Shown piece after piece: positions 26,679 to 38,412 of a DNA stretch of 64,000 bases (position 1 is the stretch's first letter; the number at the start of each line of letters is the position of its first letter). The stretch is from Hepsetus odoe (taxonomy: Eukaryota > Chordata > Actinopteri > Characiformes > Hepsetidae). The notes under the pieces were generated by a model, which saw only the letters and a program-made list of their open reading frames with translations, did not search any database and had not been told where the DNA came from. A program made the translations under genes and the position numbers. Location of the stretch: the NCBI GenBank assembly GCA_017165825.1, contig CM029383.1, forward strand, positions 11,579,719 through 11,643,718. The letters are read 5' to 3'.

Positions 26679-26829
26679 AGGGTGCTGGTGGTCTAGTGGT
26701 AAGAAACTAACCTACAGACCAAGAGGTCATAGGTCACTCAAATCCCACCTCTAGTGCTACCATTATTGGAGTCCTGAGCAAAACCCATAACCCTAACTTG
26801 CTCCAGGGGGACTGTCTCTGTAATGAAAA
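26679..26829 (+). mobile_element. second tRNA-derived SINE family ('gctggtggtctagtggta')
   Basis: A-box-like GGTGCTGGTGGTCTAGTGGT, degenerate B-box TCACTCAAATCCCACC, and body CCTGAGCAAAACCCATAACC. The better preserved relative is at 30856-31012. Confidence 0.7.
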
Positions 26830-28375
26830 AATTAAAAAGTTGCTATATCCATAAATGTAAATTAGTGCTTGAGCTTACAAGAGAAATGTGGTTTAAACAG
26901 CAAAGGAGGCCAATGCTGGACAGGGGAAAAAAAGCAGCGTGGACTAGAGGGGGAAGTTGAACAGGAGGTGAAGAACATGGACAATAAAACAGAAAATAAT
27001 GAAGTAGTGTAGTTTGCACTTGTTATCCTCACTATTATGATTTCTTTGGCATATTACTCCTAGGTGCTCATGACAACTATCTCTAGTGCAAACGAGGGCA
27101 CCCTCATTTCAAAATTTCCCAGCCATTATTAGGAAAAATGGACTGCATATGCCATTAAGGAGAATGTTTAACGATGAAGTTTAGGGGAGTACAGTTGAGT
27201 CATTATGAGCAAGCCTCTCTGACACACCCCAGCCCTGGAGAGTCCATTTACAACGTGCCTGAAGTGTACTTTTTAATGAAACAAAGTTTCAACACAGGTT
27301 AAATTCAAAAACGTCTCTAACATATCTTTTGATTGAACATCAACATTTCAAAGGTGAGTTTCATGTCTTTATTATCATTCAATACCTAGCACTGTTTGCG
27401 TAATTCATTTGGCAAATAATTAAATGATCAATATATTAAAAATATCAATATTTATATTATTTAGTTATTTAATAGCTAATTTAACACATTATATTGTAGC
27501 TAAGCTTAGATCACTCCCATTCCTTGCACTCTTGGGCGCAATTCAGTGATGTAAGATAATCCAAAAGTTCAGTTTCCACACTGACAGGCTTTATCTCAGC
27601 TCTGAATCAAAACTCATTTTTCCTCAAGCCCATCCAACTGCATGAAATAGCAGCTTGTTATCGTACAGCTGTCTTTTAATACAGTAAACACCAACCCTGC
27701 CTATCTTGAAATGTTACCACCAGCACTCAGAGCCTGGCCAATTCAGACATACGTCATAATGGGGAGTGAGGGAGGAAGATGAATGGAAGCGGATAAGTGA
27801 CACTGGAGTACTCTGTACTTTATCAGTGAATTTAACTTCGCTCCTCTTTTGTGTGGCCACATTGACTGCAGGAAGCCAGCGTTATTCATAACCCAGACAA
27901 CAAGCTGCTCCCCCAGCCCATCAGGCTTTGCTTACATAAAGGGGCAAAAATCTGCCACAGTTCTGAGTTTCTCCCACTTTTTATCTAAGCTTTTCTTGCT
28001 TTTTATGAAATCGGTGCTAAAGTGGGACTGAATGGGGTTGAAGGGTCCCAATGGGACAAGACTGGATAGCTAGAGAGCTGCTGACTTACTCTAGCCATTA
28101 CGAGACTTTTCTGATTCTCTTTTTTCTCTTCTCTGATCCTACTCTTCTCTAAATTTTTTTACAAGATTCTCTGAACAGAAAAAAATCAGCATCACGAAAT
28201 CATCTTAAGGCTACATAGCCGATGCAAAACATAACAAGATTGATTAACCATCCTAGGACATCCATTGGCATGAGCCACAAAACTTGCGATAACATAAGAG
28301 AAAAGGTGACGCATTTCTAAAAAAGCAGAAAAAGCTTTGTCCATTTTTAAGAAGCTTTTTTTTTATTTTTTATAA
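26830..28375. other. intergenic, nothing recognised
   Basis: No coding exon, RNA gene or transposon supported in this 1.5-kb stretch. Confidence 0.4.
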
Positions 28376-28461
28376 CGGGGCGGTGGCCTAGGGGTTAGGG
28401 ATTGACCCCAGGCTGAGAAAGTTGTGGGTTTGAATCCCACACCAGTAGGTTGCCCTGAGGT
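28376..28461 (+). mobile_element. SINE head only
   Basis: CGGGGCGGTGGCCTAGGGGT, B-box GTGGGTTTGAATCCC and GTAGGTTGCCCTGAGGTA, then an abrupt end, so only the tRNA-like head survives. Confidence 0.8.
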
Positions 28462-29213
28462 AAAATTTACAATTTAAAATTCTCCATCTGCTTCATTACA
28501 GTAAGGAAAGACTGTCCAACATTTAACTACATAACCTGTTGCCACTAAGGCAGGATACCTTTTCGCATAGTGTCTTCTGGCTAGAAGAAGAATGTCACTG
28601 GAGTGGAAATGAAGTAATCCACCATCAATTCAATTGCACTTTGCTAATTTAATGGTGTTTCTGAAGTTAAGAAAAGATCAAGTACTGACTTGAGCTAAAC
28701 AATCGTTGCTTGAAGCAAATACAAAGTCTTTTTCCTTTCTTTCCATTCCACTTTTTTGGCTGAATGGTTATTTAGATCTATACATTGTATTACAAAAATG
28801 GGAATTTTGTTGTGTTAAAATTGTGTTTTCCACAGTAAAAATATATATTTTTTTAGACACTGTGTGTTAATCTGGTAGGTTTTCACAGCTGATGAAAGCT
28901 AATAGATGTGACATGACATACTGGAGAAGACTTATTGTCTTTTGCACAAGACATTTTCACCTCAGTTAATTGTGTGACTGGAAGTAATTACTGTTTATAA
29001 AAGATAATCATTTTTTAATCACAAATGCACGCAAATCTGCCCCACTTCCCTTACAGAGCCAATGAGTGTGTATTGTTATGCTTGGACTGGAGACCTAATT
29101 GCCTGCACCAGAAGCCAACGGAAATGGTGAGCTGGAAATCTTAAAAGGATCCGTTTTATTCAGGTCAGGTTAGAACTCCAGAAACCCAATGCTGCTTTAA
29201 CTAATAGTTGAAG
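28462..29213. other. intergenic, nothing recognised
   Basis: AT-rich, no supported feature. Confidence 0.4.
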
Positions 29214-29446
29214 TGAAAATGAAAGTGACTATTTCTCATACACAGCACAGAGCGAAGCACAACAAAAAGCAACTGCTGATTTTTACCCATACACACACAT
29301 GCATCAGTGGGCTGCTATATCGAGCACCCATGGAGCAGTGCTGGGGAAGATACCTTGATCAAGAGTATGTCAGGGCAACCTACTGATCTGAGATTCGAAG
29401 CCCTGACCTTCTGGTCTAGTCCCTAACCACTAAGCCTACAACTGTC
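29214..29446 (-). mobile_element. tRNA-derived SINE type A (diverged)
   Basis: Minus orientation, with type A end GAAAGTGACTATTTC at the left, CAGTGGGCTGCTATATCGAG in the body and the head complement CTAACCACTAAGCCTACAAC at the right. Confidence 0.75.
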
Positions 29447-30609
29447 CTTACTCGCTTCTTCTCTATTTCCTTTAACTGTACTGTGTGACAGCTCATTTAT
29501 TAGAAATCTAGGCCATAATTTCTTAGAAGCTGTGACTGAATTTAATGGAATTGCATTTAAAAAGTGAATTAAATTCAAATGACATTGAACCGAATTTATA
29601 GCAGCTGCAAAACCTGAGATAAGGTGAGAGACACATTAAGAAGAACCACTATTTGTAATTTGGGGAAAGCATCCACCAATCCCTGATGCTGTAGATAAAT
29701 GTTCGATAGAACATGCTTCAGTCCAGTGAAGGCTGCACTACAATCGGTGTGGGAGGAGGGAGAAAAAATGGAGTCTATAAAAATGTTGATTATATTGTCA
29801 AAAAAAAAATTTCACCCTTGAGTTTGAGCCTGAGACCTTCAGAATTTATATTCCTCAGGCTCCATGAGTTCAGGTAATAAAGTGAAATTCTTGTAATAAA
29901 GCCCCCCCTCTGCTTCAAGTCAAGATGGAAATGTAATATTATTATTTGGACAAATTTAGTATATATCTTACCGTTCTTTTTTTTCAGGGGTTTCCTGTTC
30001 CACCATGTCTGTACACTTGAACTCTCCTCCAACTCTGCCTGACTTCTACCTGCTCCGAAATCTATATTACATTTTACTTGCATGTTTTTCCTATCTTACA
30101 TTTCTCAGGTTTCACAGTATGAGCCAACAGTGAAATCACTATTCAGTTTAAAATGTCATCTTAAAATATGTCATCATATTAAACTTTAAAATGAACTCAG
30201 CCAAACTCCTACAGCTGACCTGAAAGCTTATGATAATACCACACATCTAACCCTCATCCTTAACATTAGGCTAAAACCAACATTAATCACCATCTATACC
30301 TACATCACCTAAACCAAATCCTAAACCTGGTCTAACCCCCTTTTCTGTCCATGATCAACTATGTTTTGCCAGATGGTTTGTTAATGAAAGGATGAAATCC
30401 TCTTTAGATTATATATTTATCTAAAAAAAGTTCATGTTTCCTGTTGTTTTTCCTTTTTTAGATTTACATTCACATTAAACAACACCCAGCATTCTGTGCT
30501 GCCCCAGAGCATTTCTGGACTAAGGATAAACTTATTTCAGATTTTTGCACCACTCAACTTACCCCCATTATTTAGGAACATGCTGGAGGATTTCTTACAG
30601 TTTTGTACT
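29447..30609. other. intergenic, nothing recognised
   Basis: AT-rich with no supported feature; short frames here lack any family resemblance. Confidence 0.4.
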
Positions 30610-30775
30610 AGTCAAGTCAACTTTATTTATATAGCACTTTTTACAACTGTTGTCACGGGCAAGCCGAGGGCAACAGAGGCAAGGAAAAACTCCCCAAAAC
30701 AGGAGGAAGAAACCTTGGGAGAAACCAAGACCCAAAAGGGGAACCCATCCTCCTTTGGTCGACACCGGAAATAAA
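30610..30775 (+). mobile_element. fish LINE-type tail repeat
   Basis: Starts TCAAGTCAACTTTATTTATA and continues GCAAGGAAAAACTCCCC, GGAAGAAACCTTGGGAG and AAAAGGGGAACCCATCCTCC, a very widespread repeat in fish genomes that I take to be an L2/CR1-like LINE 3' end. The first 20 bp match the tail of the element at 9567. Confidence 0.65.
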
Positions 30776-30855
30776 AAGGAAAGAAGGAAAGAGAAAAACC
30801 CTGTATAGTGATAACTACTATTCAAATCATTTGTCGTTATTATACAAGTCAGTAC

Positions 30856-31012
30856 GGGGTGCTGGTGGTCTAGTGGTAGGATACTTGCCTACAGCCCAAG
30901 AGGTTACAGGTTTGAATCCCACCTCTAGTACTACCACCGTTGGGTTCCTGATCAAGACCCTTAACCCTGAAATGCTCCAGGGCTGTCCCTGGCTGCTAAA
31001 CACTAAATAATC
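30856..31012 (+). mobile_element. second tRNA-derived SINE family, better copy
   Basis: Head GGGGTGCTGGTGGTCTAGTG, B-box ACAGGTTTGAATCCC, body ACCCTTAACCCTGAAATGCT and GGCTGTCCCTGGCTGC. Same family as 26679-26829. Confidence 0.8.
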
Positions 31013-31023
31013 AGTCATAACTT

Positions 31024-31200
31024 AGTCAGTCACAGTAGCACAACCGCCTCGCAGTGAGCAGGTTCTGGGTTAATTTCCCAGCTGGGAAAGCCTGGGTCCT
31101 TTCTAGGTGAAGTTTCTTATGTTCTCCTTGTCTGCCTGGGTTTAATCTGGGTGCTACAGTTTCCTATCACAGTGAAAAGGTTTACAATAAAAGCTGGGAA
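31024..31200 (+). mobile_element. third SINE family ('cacagtgggt'), partial
   Basis: Text CACAGTAGCACAACCGCCTC, GAGCAGGTTCTGGG and CTGGGTCCTTTCTAGGTG follows the order of the element at 48175-48475 and is decayed after about 31175. Confidence 0.65.
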
Positions 31201-34200
31201 AAAATAGAAAGTCTAACTTTTATCAACATTGGATGTATCAACAACTTTTTATACAATTATGAAGTGCTAAATTATTAGTGTAATTTTATATTTAGAATCT
31301 TTTATGCTGAAGAAGTGCTTTTATTAAAAGAGCATTGCTGATGTTGCTCAGTCTACTGAGCTCTGTTCCTCATTCTAGACACATCTAACATGTTTTAGCT
31401 CTTTTTTTTCCCATTCACAAATACTAAATTGAAACTTGGAAATTTTGACAAGACTAGCACTTTACAGGGACGCATTCAGTAGCAGTCTGAGATGATGTCA
31501 GTCATGCTGATTATAATGCCAGGACTAGCAGTTTGTTTCAATACCCAGCAACCATCACATACGGAAGCTGAGCTTCCTGGCAGGATGAAAATTACATTTG
31601 TAAAAGCCTATAGTGCACTAAACACTGAGATGATCTGCAAAAAGGACCAATGAAAGCTTCATAAACTCTAAAGGAACAACAACATCTGGACAGAACCCAA
31701 GATTAAATTGCAAGCAACTGATGTCCAATAAGCAATGACATTTGAAACTACAATTAACTCCCACTGAAGCACAGCTTCGACAGGGTTTTACAGACTGTGC
31801 GTCCACTGACTTCCATAAACACATTCATGCTGTGTAATTGTCTGCCATTCAGCTCAAGCCTAACAGGGTTAAAAAAATATGAGGTTTTTAGGCCAGGTTT
31901 AGGTTCCAATTTTTCACATGACTTGCTATTGAGCATTTTAATATATAGTAGGTTTTGTGCACACATACACACACACACAGATGACATTATCCCTCTATTT
32001 CTCTCATGCATACACACTCGACATTCTCATGTTCTTTCTTATTTGCATTGTTAATGGCCTTTAACGTAGCTCTGGAGTATGAGGAGCGGGTAAATGCATT
32101 CCTCAGCGAAACTGTGGGTGAGGAGAAGGATGTGTTATGTTGGTGCAAAGGTCATTCCCCTTACTAATTTTACTGATTTAACCAAGTCTGTTAAGCATTT
32201 CTGTGAATAACAGCAGCAGAAAAAAGAACCTTCATACATCAAGATTAAAAGCTGGAGAGAGGGTGCCATCATTTGTCAGCACAAGCAGCAATTTCACAAA
32301 ATATTCACTGATAATGAACACGTCAGTTAAATATTCAGTCACGCAGCTCAAACATTTAGATACGAAGCCAATCACGTGTCTATGATCTTCCAAGTCTTGC
32401 AAGTGACTTATGAGTCAGATTTCAAATGTACCTGTACCTGGCAGGCCAAGAGGGTGCGATGTCTTAAATCTGCAGGTAAAAGTCAGACTTCAGTTTGTGT
32501 AGACCTCTAATGCATACTGTTCCATCCATCATCATCTTCTGTTAAAATAAACAAACTGTGCCAGAGAGTTCTGATACAGAGTAGACATTGCACACTTTGT
32601 AATTATTTAAAATAATGACTTGCACTTTGAGTGCAATGATGAAATTGCAGGGAAAGCTACTGTGTAGTCATACTGTAACTGCTAGTAAGCATAAAGTAGC
32701 TGCATTTATTAAATTATTAGATTCAAGTGAAATTTAGATTTTCTTCCATTTTACAATTTTCTATTGTATATAGTATTCTTTTATGGAAGTATATTTCTGT
32801 ACCTGACCTTCTATTCAATTGAATTTAGCTTCGTGACACCCCTGACATTTGAGCTGAAAAAGAAACTGATGTAGTGTTTCACTTGGTACTTTTCAAGTTA
32901 TTTTTTAAGATAAGGGTTTTTATTGAGTATCGATGCTAGAGAATGTTGTCTGGGTTTATTCTACTCTTTTCTGCTCTGCTCACATTGGTATGCAGTGCTG
33001 CTTGACTGACCCGGACAATGTCAGGGAGCAAACTTCTGAAAGTCCTAAAGACTGTACACAAAACAAAAAAGGCTAATGAGAAAGAATATAGGACAGTTGT
33101 TCAAAGAAACAGCATCTGATACGTGTGCAGTTATGCCTGTTACAATTGTTGTCCTGCAGATGTAAGCACTGGAGCTTTTTAGGAATAAAAAACAACAACA
33201 AACTCAACAATGTTTGTATGTGTCAAAAATGGCTGATATGGCAAACCTTTAGAACATAATGACTGTTTGTTTATGTGTCCAGGAGCAGAGTCTCCACGAG
33301 AGCCTGTTAACAAATGTAAGCCACTTACCAACGTGTCTGAGCTTGCTTTGACTTCTGTCATGATTCATTCAATTACAAGCGTTGATTGCTTGAGAAAAAC
33401 ACAGCTTGAATGAACTTTATCGTATTTCCTTGTTGTTGTACTGGAATACTATGAGGCTTAGCCACTATTTAGCTCATGTGAACCACATTTGACGTATAAA
33501 TCATGTCATAACTGTGCTACATTGTTATGTGTCATGTTTAGCTTGTGTGAGAGGGTTTGCAAACGAAAGCCACCCTCTTCTTATGTGCTGACCTTGGGTG
33601 TAACTGCAGTCCTGTCTGGTACGCAGTCATCAAAACCAATCTGAGCTCCAGAATGTGGGCCATAGAGCTCTGGAGCAGGCCCAGTTGACCCAGAGTAGTG
33701 CAAACAAGAGGCGAATACTTCAAGTGGAAAGTATTCCAGACTATGGTCCCATCTGCTTTCACTTTAGACTCTGATTCCACACCTAAATAAAGATCCCTTC
33801 TGAACACTTTTATTGCTCTCCTTCCCCCTCTACCTCACAGCTTTTCTTCTTTCCTCCCTCTCAGGCTGCATTTCAGCAAGCATGGGTCTGATGTGTAAAG
33901 CCCCTCAAAGTCCTGCTGGTATGAATAAAACTGTCCTGCATGAAACCAGTGGTTCTTTACATTCTGGCATTCGGGGTTTGTTACTGGTGTCATACATGCT
34001 TTTCTTTTCTTTTTTTTTCTTTCTATGCACTTTTGTTTCTATATATACCAAGTCTGAAAAAGTACTGTGTTCCACTGCTTTCACCGACTGTTGTTGGATG
34101 TTCTGAAATTGTCTTCAGTCCAATATGTTTTAGTAACTTCTAATAGTTTTATTAAAATCAAATAATTACTATAAATGTGTCTATAAAGGTGATTTGGCCC

Positions 34201-36264
34201 TCAGAAATAAATGAACCAAAAATTAGACCGTCTGAATATCCATAAAATTAATAAAAAATTCTTCAGAAAGATGACAGAAGAACCTGTCGGCATTCCCTAA
34301 GGTTCCCATACATCCTAAATCTGAAATGCTCAGTTAGAGCCCCATTGACTTTAAGGCCTGAAAAAACCTTCAACCAGGAAATATCTAGGGTCCAAGATCA
34401 TGCATTCACTCACAGCTACCATCATCATCGTCCACAGAAATGGTCGACTAAATTTGTTTGTTCTTCTCAGGCTGCTGGACAGTGTGTTTTGGCATCCATT
34501 GCCCCCCATATGTTGACCCTGACTGCAACTCCCCTCTTCTCACTGTTAAAAAGTGCCTGCTGGTCGAGCAGGATTTGCTGCCTTTGGCTGAGATATGAGA
34601 GAAAAAGAAAAGGATGTAACATACGGTCAATAGCAGCTGCCAAAACCACAAAACACTATTTCTATTGGTTTATTTCTCCCTTCTGCAAACAAGTGAGGCC
34701 TTAAATAGTTGTGGCAAGTGATTTAACTTTAGCAATATTTAACTGCTTATTGTCTACAGTCAACCTTAGGATATAGTAAAGTTTAAGCAAATACCTATTT
34801 GTCTTTTTGGAAAAACATGAGAGCTAAATGAATTGAAAAAGATGTGTTTTTAAGACAGCAGAAATAAACTCGAAGCAAAAATTAATGTGTCACAAAAGCA
34901 AATAAATACTGACTGACAGTATTTAGCAGTCCAGGAAACTTGCTGATAAGATCTTGACCCATAGCGACAAGGGTGACAGAGCAGGTTGCTGATGTGAGTC
35001 CACCAAAAAAATCTCGGCCCTCATCTTTTAACGATCCCACAGCTGGCCTTATTCATCATCCTCCTGGGATGCTGCCTTAAAATGAAGCAGCCTTTATATG
35101 AATAAAGAATGAATCCGAGACCTTTTCAGTTTTTTCCAAGGTGACAATCTCTCCTTCTTGTCCCACCTCCCCCATGGATCCATTGGGCACATCCTCTGAA
35201 GAGGCGGGTGATTTATATGGTCACTGACTTATTTATTTGTCTGTTTGGGCCCTATTTTAAATTGATTTCCCCCAGGAGAATGGGCTCAAGAGGTATCGAG
35301 TGGCTCCAGCAAAGCCTCCTCCATGCTATCAGGAGCAGATCGGGTTGCTGAGAAGATCAGAAGAGGCACTGTGCTTATGAGTCACTGGGGGTTTCATTCA
35401 CAAGAATAATTCCTCTTAAGCGTTCCTCTGCCAACCCAGTCCCTTCACAGCTCAGATAAGGTGTTATGGGAGCAAGTGATGACGCCATCTTGTCTGAGGT
35501 TCAGCTAGATAGGACATATGGCTTGCTTGAGACAAGCACTTATGCCCTTATGTTTACAAACATGGCTTGTAAGACAAACCAGCTTTTTTTTTTTTATTCA
35601 ATTCACAGCAGCATACCAAATGTGTCTTCAGTTAATTTTACAAAAGAACCATCTGCATCTTTGGCCCTGAATCATTAAGCTTAAAATGTGTTGATCTGAA
35701 TCTGGAACTCTGAAGAAGTAAGTACCCATGAATTTAAAAACAGTGGAAACTGCAGTCAGGTTCATAAATATTTCGACTCTGACCAAGATTTTTTTTCTTT
35801 CTTTATCATGTTTATATTTTATATAGCATTCTTATTTTTATATATAGTTTTCTTCCAACAGCAACAAAATGATGCTGCCTTTTAGCTTTTTCTGGGAGGG
35901 ATGTATATTTAAAGAGTTAACAAGCTGCATATTTGATGGTTTCATATTTTATTTTTGAAAGCTAAAATACTGTCAAAGCTACATATATGGAGCTGTCTCT
36001 TATTTCTTTATTGTAAACAGGCAGCATGCTCACCTCAAATATGCGTTTTCAACAGGAAGGCTGTAGGCTGAGAATTAACATTTCTCTCAGTGCAACTGAG
36101 TGCAGAAAAAACTTTCAGGCATAATAGATTGGAAAGTCTTTATACACAATGTATATTCACATGCAAATGTATGTGATTTAATTTGACATCTGTATACAGT
36201 CAATAGCAACTACCACTAGAATACTAATACTAATAACTACTAAAATATATAAAGTCAGTCAGTT
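31201..36264. other. intergenic, nothing firmly recognised
   Basis: About 5 kb with few repeats. No exon or RNA gene was supported. A stretch at about 34930-35440 is less AT-biased and carries a TGAGTCACTG motif; it is a candidate for conserved noncoding DNA only. A short CA run is at 31966. Confidence 0.4.
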
Positions 36265-36273
36265 ATTTTCTGG

Positions 36274-36378
36274 GCCACTTGTCCTAATCAGGGTCGCAGG
36301 GGATGCTGGAGTCCATCCCAGCTCACACAGGGCGAAGGATGGGGACACACCCTGGACAGGTCGCCAGCCTATTGCAGA

Positions 36379-36379
<1 letters not shown>
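36274..36379 (-). mobile_element. SINE tail, left arm of an inverted pair
   Basis: Complement of the shared tail: CTAATCAGGGTCGCAGGGGA, CAGCTCACACAGGGCG, CACCCTGGACAGGTCGCCAG. No head is present. It pairs with the arm at 36450-36570. Confidence 0.85.

Positions 36380-36449
<70 letters not shown>
36380..36449. repeat. (AT)n microsatellite
   Basis: About 70 bp of uninterrupted AT dinucleotides between two inverted SINE tails; open reading frames of alternating Ile and Tyr here are artefacts. Confidence 0.97.
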
Positions 36450-36450
<1 letters not shown>

Positions 36451-36575
36451 TGCGATGGGCTGGCAACCTGTCCGGGGTGCATCCCCCCGTCCTCGCCCTG
36501 TGTGAGCTGGGTTGGATGCCAGCACTCCCCCGTGACCCCGTTTGGGACAAGCGGCAGAAAATGGATGGATGGATA
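36450..36575 (+). mobile_element. SINE tail, right arm of an inverted pair
   Basis: Begins TGCGATGGGCTGGCAACCTG, then GCCCTGTGTGAGCTGGG and GACCCCGTTTGGGACAAGCG, and ends with ATGGATGGATGG, the sense copy of the left arm. Confidence 0.87.
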
Positions 36576-37295
36576 TATATATATTCTAGTGAGTGTTTAC
36601 ATATTGCCTTCTGGGTTGGCTGAGGATCACTTTTCATTTATACATTTTACATTGCTCTGAAGTATTGGGACAGACCCATTGTGCTTTATGATATTCTTGG
36701 AGGGATGTGACATCAGTCCTGCAATGTCTTAGATCAGCTTTCCATTACTGACTACAAAATAGAGAAAGTCATGGACTGATTTTATCATCAAGTAGTCGTC
36801 AATAGGAAAGTGCTGAGTCAGCAACAGGGAAATGAAGTCCATGTGTATCATGATTAGACATCACGGAGGTAATGTGAATCATTGAACTGCCGTGTGCATT
36901 GATTTAACTTTCTCATGCCATGGTATGGCAAGGCTCCTTGTTTTTCAACTGGATTGCGGGAAAGGGTGAAGAACTTCCAAAGAGTCTGGCAGAGAGGAAC
37001 AAAAACAGCATGAAGTAAGCCAACTAAACAGAGGATTCATCAATTTGTTGGTAAATCCTCTTAGCCAGTCAAGCGATAGGGTGTATGGTGCATGAAAATA
37101 TCCCTAATTCAGCACTGAAGTAAGTTATCCTGTTATTCTGGGTACTAATTATAAAACTATAATAGTACTCAGCTACTAATCATTGGGACCATGTTTGACA
37201 TTGTACAGAGACAATTATACAAGGTTCTTAAAAAGCATATTTTTCCATTATAGAGAGTAAAGCAACAATACATTCGAGGCCATATGTTACACAAG

Positions 37296-37543
37296 GGGGC
37301 AGCGGTGGCCTAGTGGTTAGGGCGTTGGCCCTATGATCGGAGGATCAGGGGTTCGAACCCCTTCCCAATAGGTTGCCCTGAGGTGCCCTTGAGCAAGGTG
37401 CCGTCCCCGTCCCGCTCCTCCCTGCGATGGGCTGGCGACCTGTCCAGGGTGCGTCCCCCATCCTCGCCCTGTGTGCGCTAGGTTGGACACCGGCACTCCC
37501 CCGCGACCCCGTTTGGGACAAGCGGCAGATAATGGATGGATGG
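37296..37543 (+). mobile_element. chimeric SINE (type B), complete with target-site duplication
   Basis: Head GGCAGCGGTGGCCTAGTGGT, B-box GGGGTTCGAACCCC, body GAGGTGCCCTTGAGC. At CCCGCTCCTCCCTGCGATGG it switches to the shared tail (GGCGACCTGTCCAGGGTG, GTTTGGGACAAGCGG) and ends in ATGGATGGATGG. The 12-bp direct repeat ATGTTACACAAG at 37284-37295 and 37544-37555 flanks it, proving insertion of the chimera as one unit. Confidence 0.93.
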
Positions 37544-37555
37544 ATGTTACACAAG

Positions 37556-37959
37556 TGTTTATTATGGGCAGAATTGTCAAAATTACATATATTTTTAACT
37601 CAAGGAGAGGTGAGAATACATTTGTAAAAATTGATGGTAAAGAAGTGCAGATTTGACTATGCAGAACATGTGTAAAAGTACCTGCTCTGAAATGTACCCA
37701 AAGTATAAAAGTCAAAAGTATCATTTTCAAGGATATTTCTGTGCAAAGCTAATTGAAGCTCATGCCATTTAAAATATAATCCAATAACTGTAAACCATTT
37801 TAATTTAGTGTGTAATAAAGCATTTACTTACAATAGTAACATCAGCTTCACCATGTTGTTTCTAGTTGTCCCTAGCAATAACACTGCTCCACCACACTGC
37901 TACACCATAATAATAATAATAATCCTTTATTTATAATCCCACGAATGGGAAATTCACTC
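37556..37959. other. intergenic, nothing recognised
   Basis: Short spacer between two SINEs; an AAT run near 37909-37923 leads into the next copy. Confidence 0.4.
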
Positions 37960-38141
37960 TCTGCATTTCACCCATACACACATGTGCAGCAGTGGGCTGC
38001 TATTGAAAGCGCCCGGGGAGCAGTGTTGGGGACGGCACCTTGCTCAAGTGTACCTCAGGGCAACCTACTGGGAAGGGGTTCGAACCCCTGATCCTCTGAT
38101 CATGTGGCTGACGCCCTAACCACTAGGCCACCGCTGCCCGC
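37960..38141 (-). mobile_element. tRNA-derived SINE type A (3'-shortened)
   Basis: Minus orientation: head complement CCTAACCACTAGGCCACCGC at the right, B-box GGGGTTCGAACCCC, body GGCACCTTGCTCAAGTGTAC, end CATTTCACCCATACACAC at the left. Confidence 0.87.
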
Positions 38142-38203
38142 AAATATATCTACCCATATACCCATAATCTACCTGGGCTGCTTTGTTCCACAACACTGCA
38201 GCC

Positions 38204-38412
38204 CTCTACGGATGAATGTACTGTCTGTCGTGCCGTCTGTTGTTGTCTGTCTTGTCTGCACTTGTTACCCCGTTTTGTGTCTTATGTTGTGTCTTATGTT
38301 GTCTTGTGTCTTGTGTCTTGTCTTGTGTGTAGCACCAGGGTCCTGGAGGAACGTTATTTCGTTTCACTGTGTACTGTGTATATGGCTGAAATGACAATAA
38401 AATCCTACTTGA
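38204..38412 (+). mobile_element. retroelement 3'-end repeat with (CTTGA)n tail
   Basis: CTGTCTGTCGTGCCG, runs of TTGTGTCTTATG, GCACCAGGGTCCTGGAGG, then GGCTGAAATGACAATAAAAT and a terminal CTTGACTTGACTTGAC. A second copy is at 54505-54682. The A-rich end and short tandem tail suggest a non-LTR 3' end; the family was not identified. Confidence 0.65.

Noticed and set aside
36259..36637. Open frames of about 90-106 codons with long IYIYIY runs on both strands
   Set aside because: Produced by the (AT)n array flanked by SINE tails; no protein.
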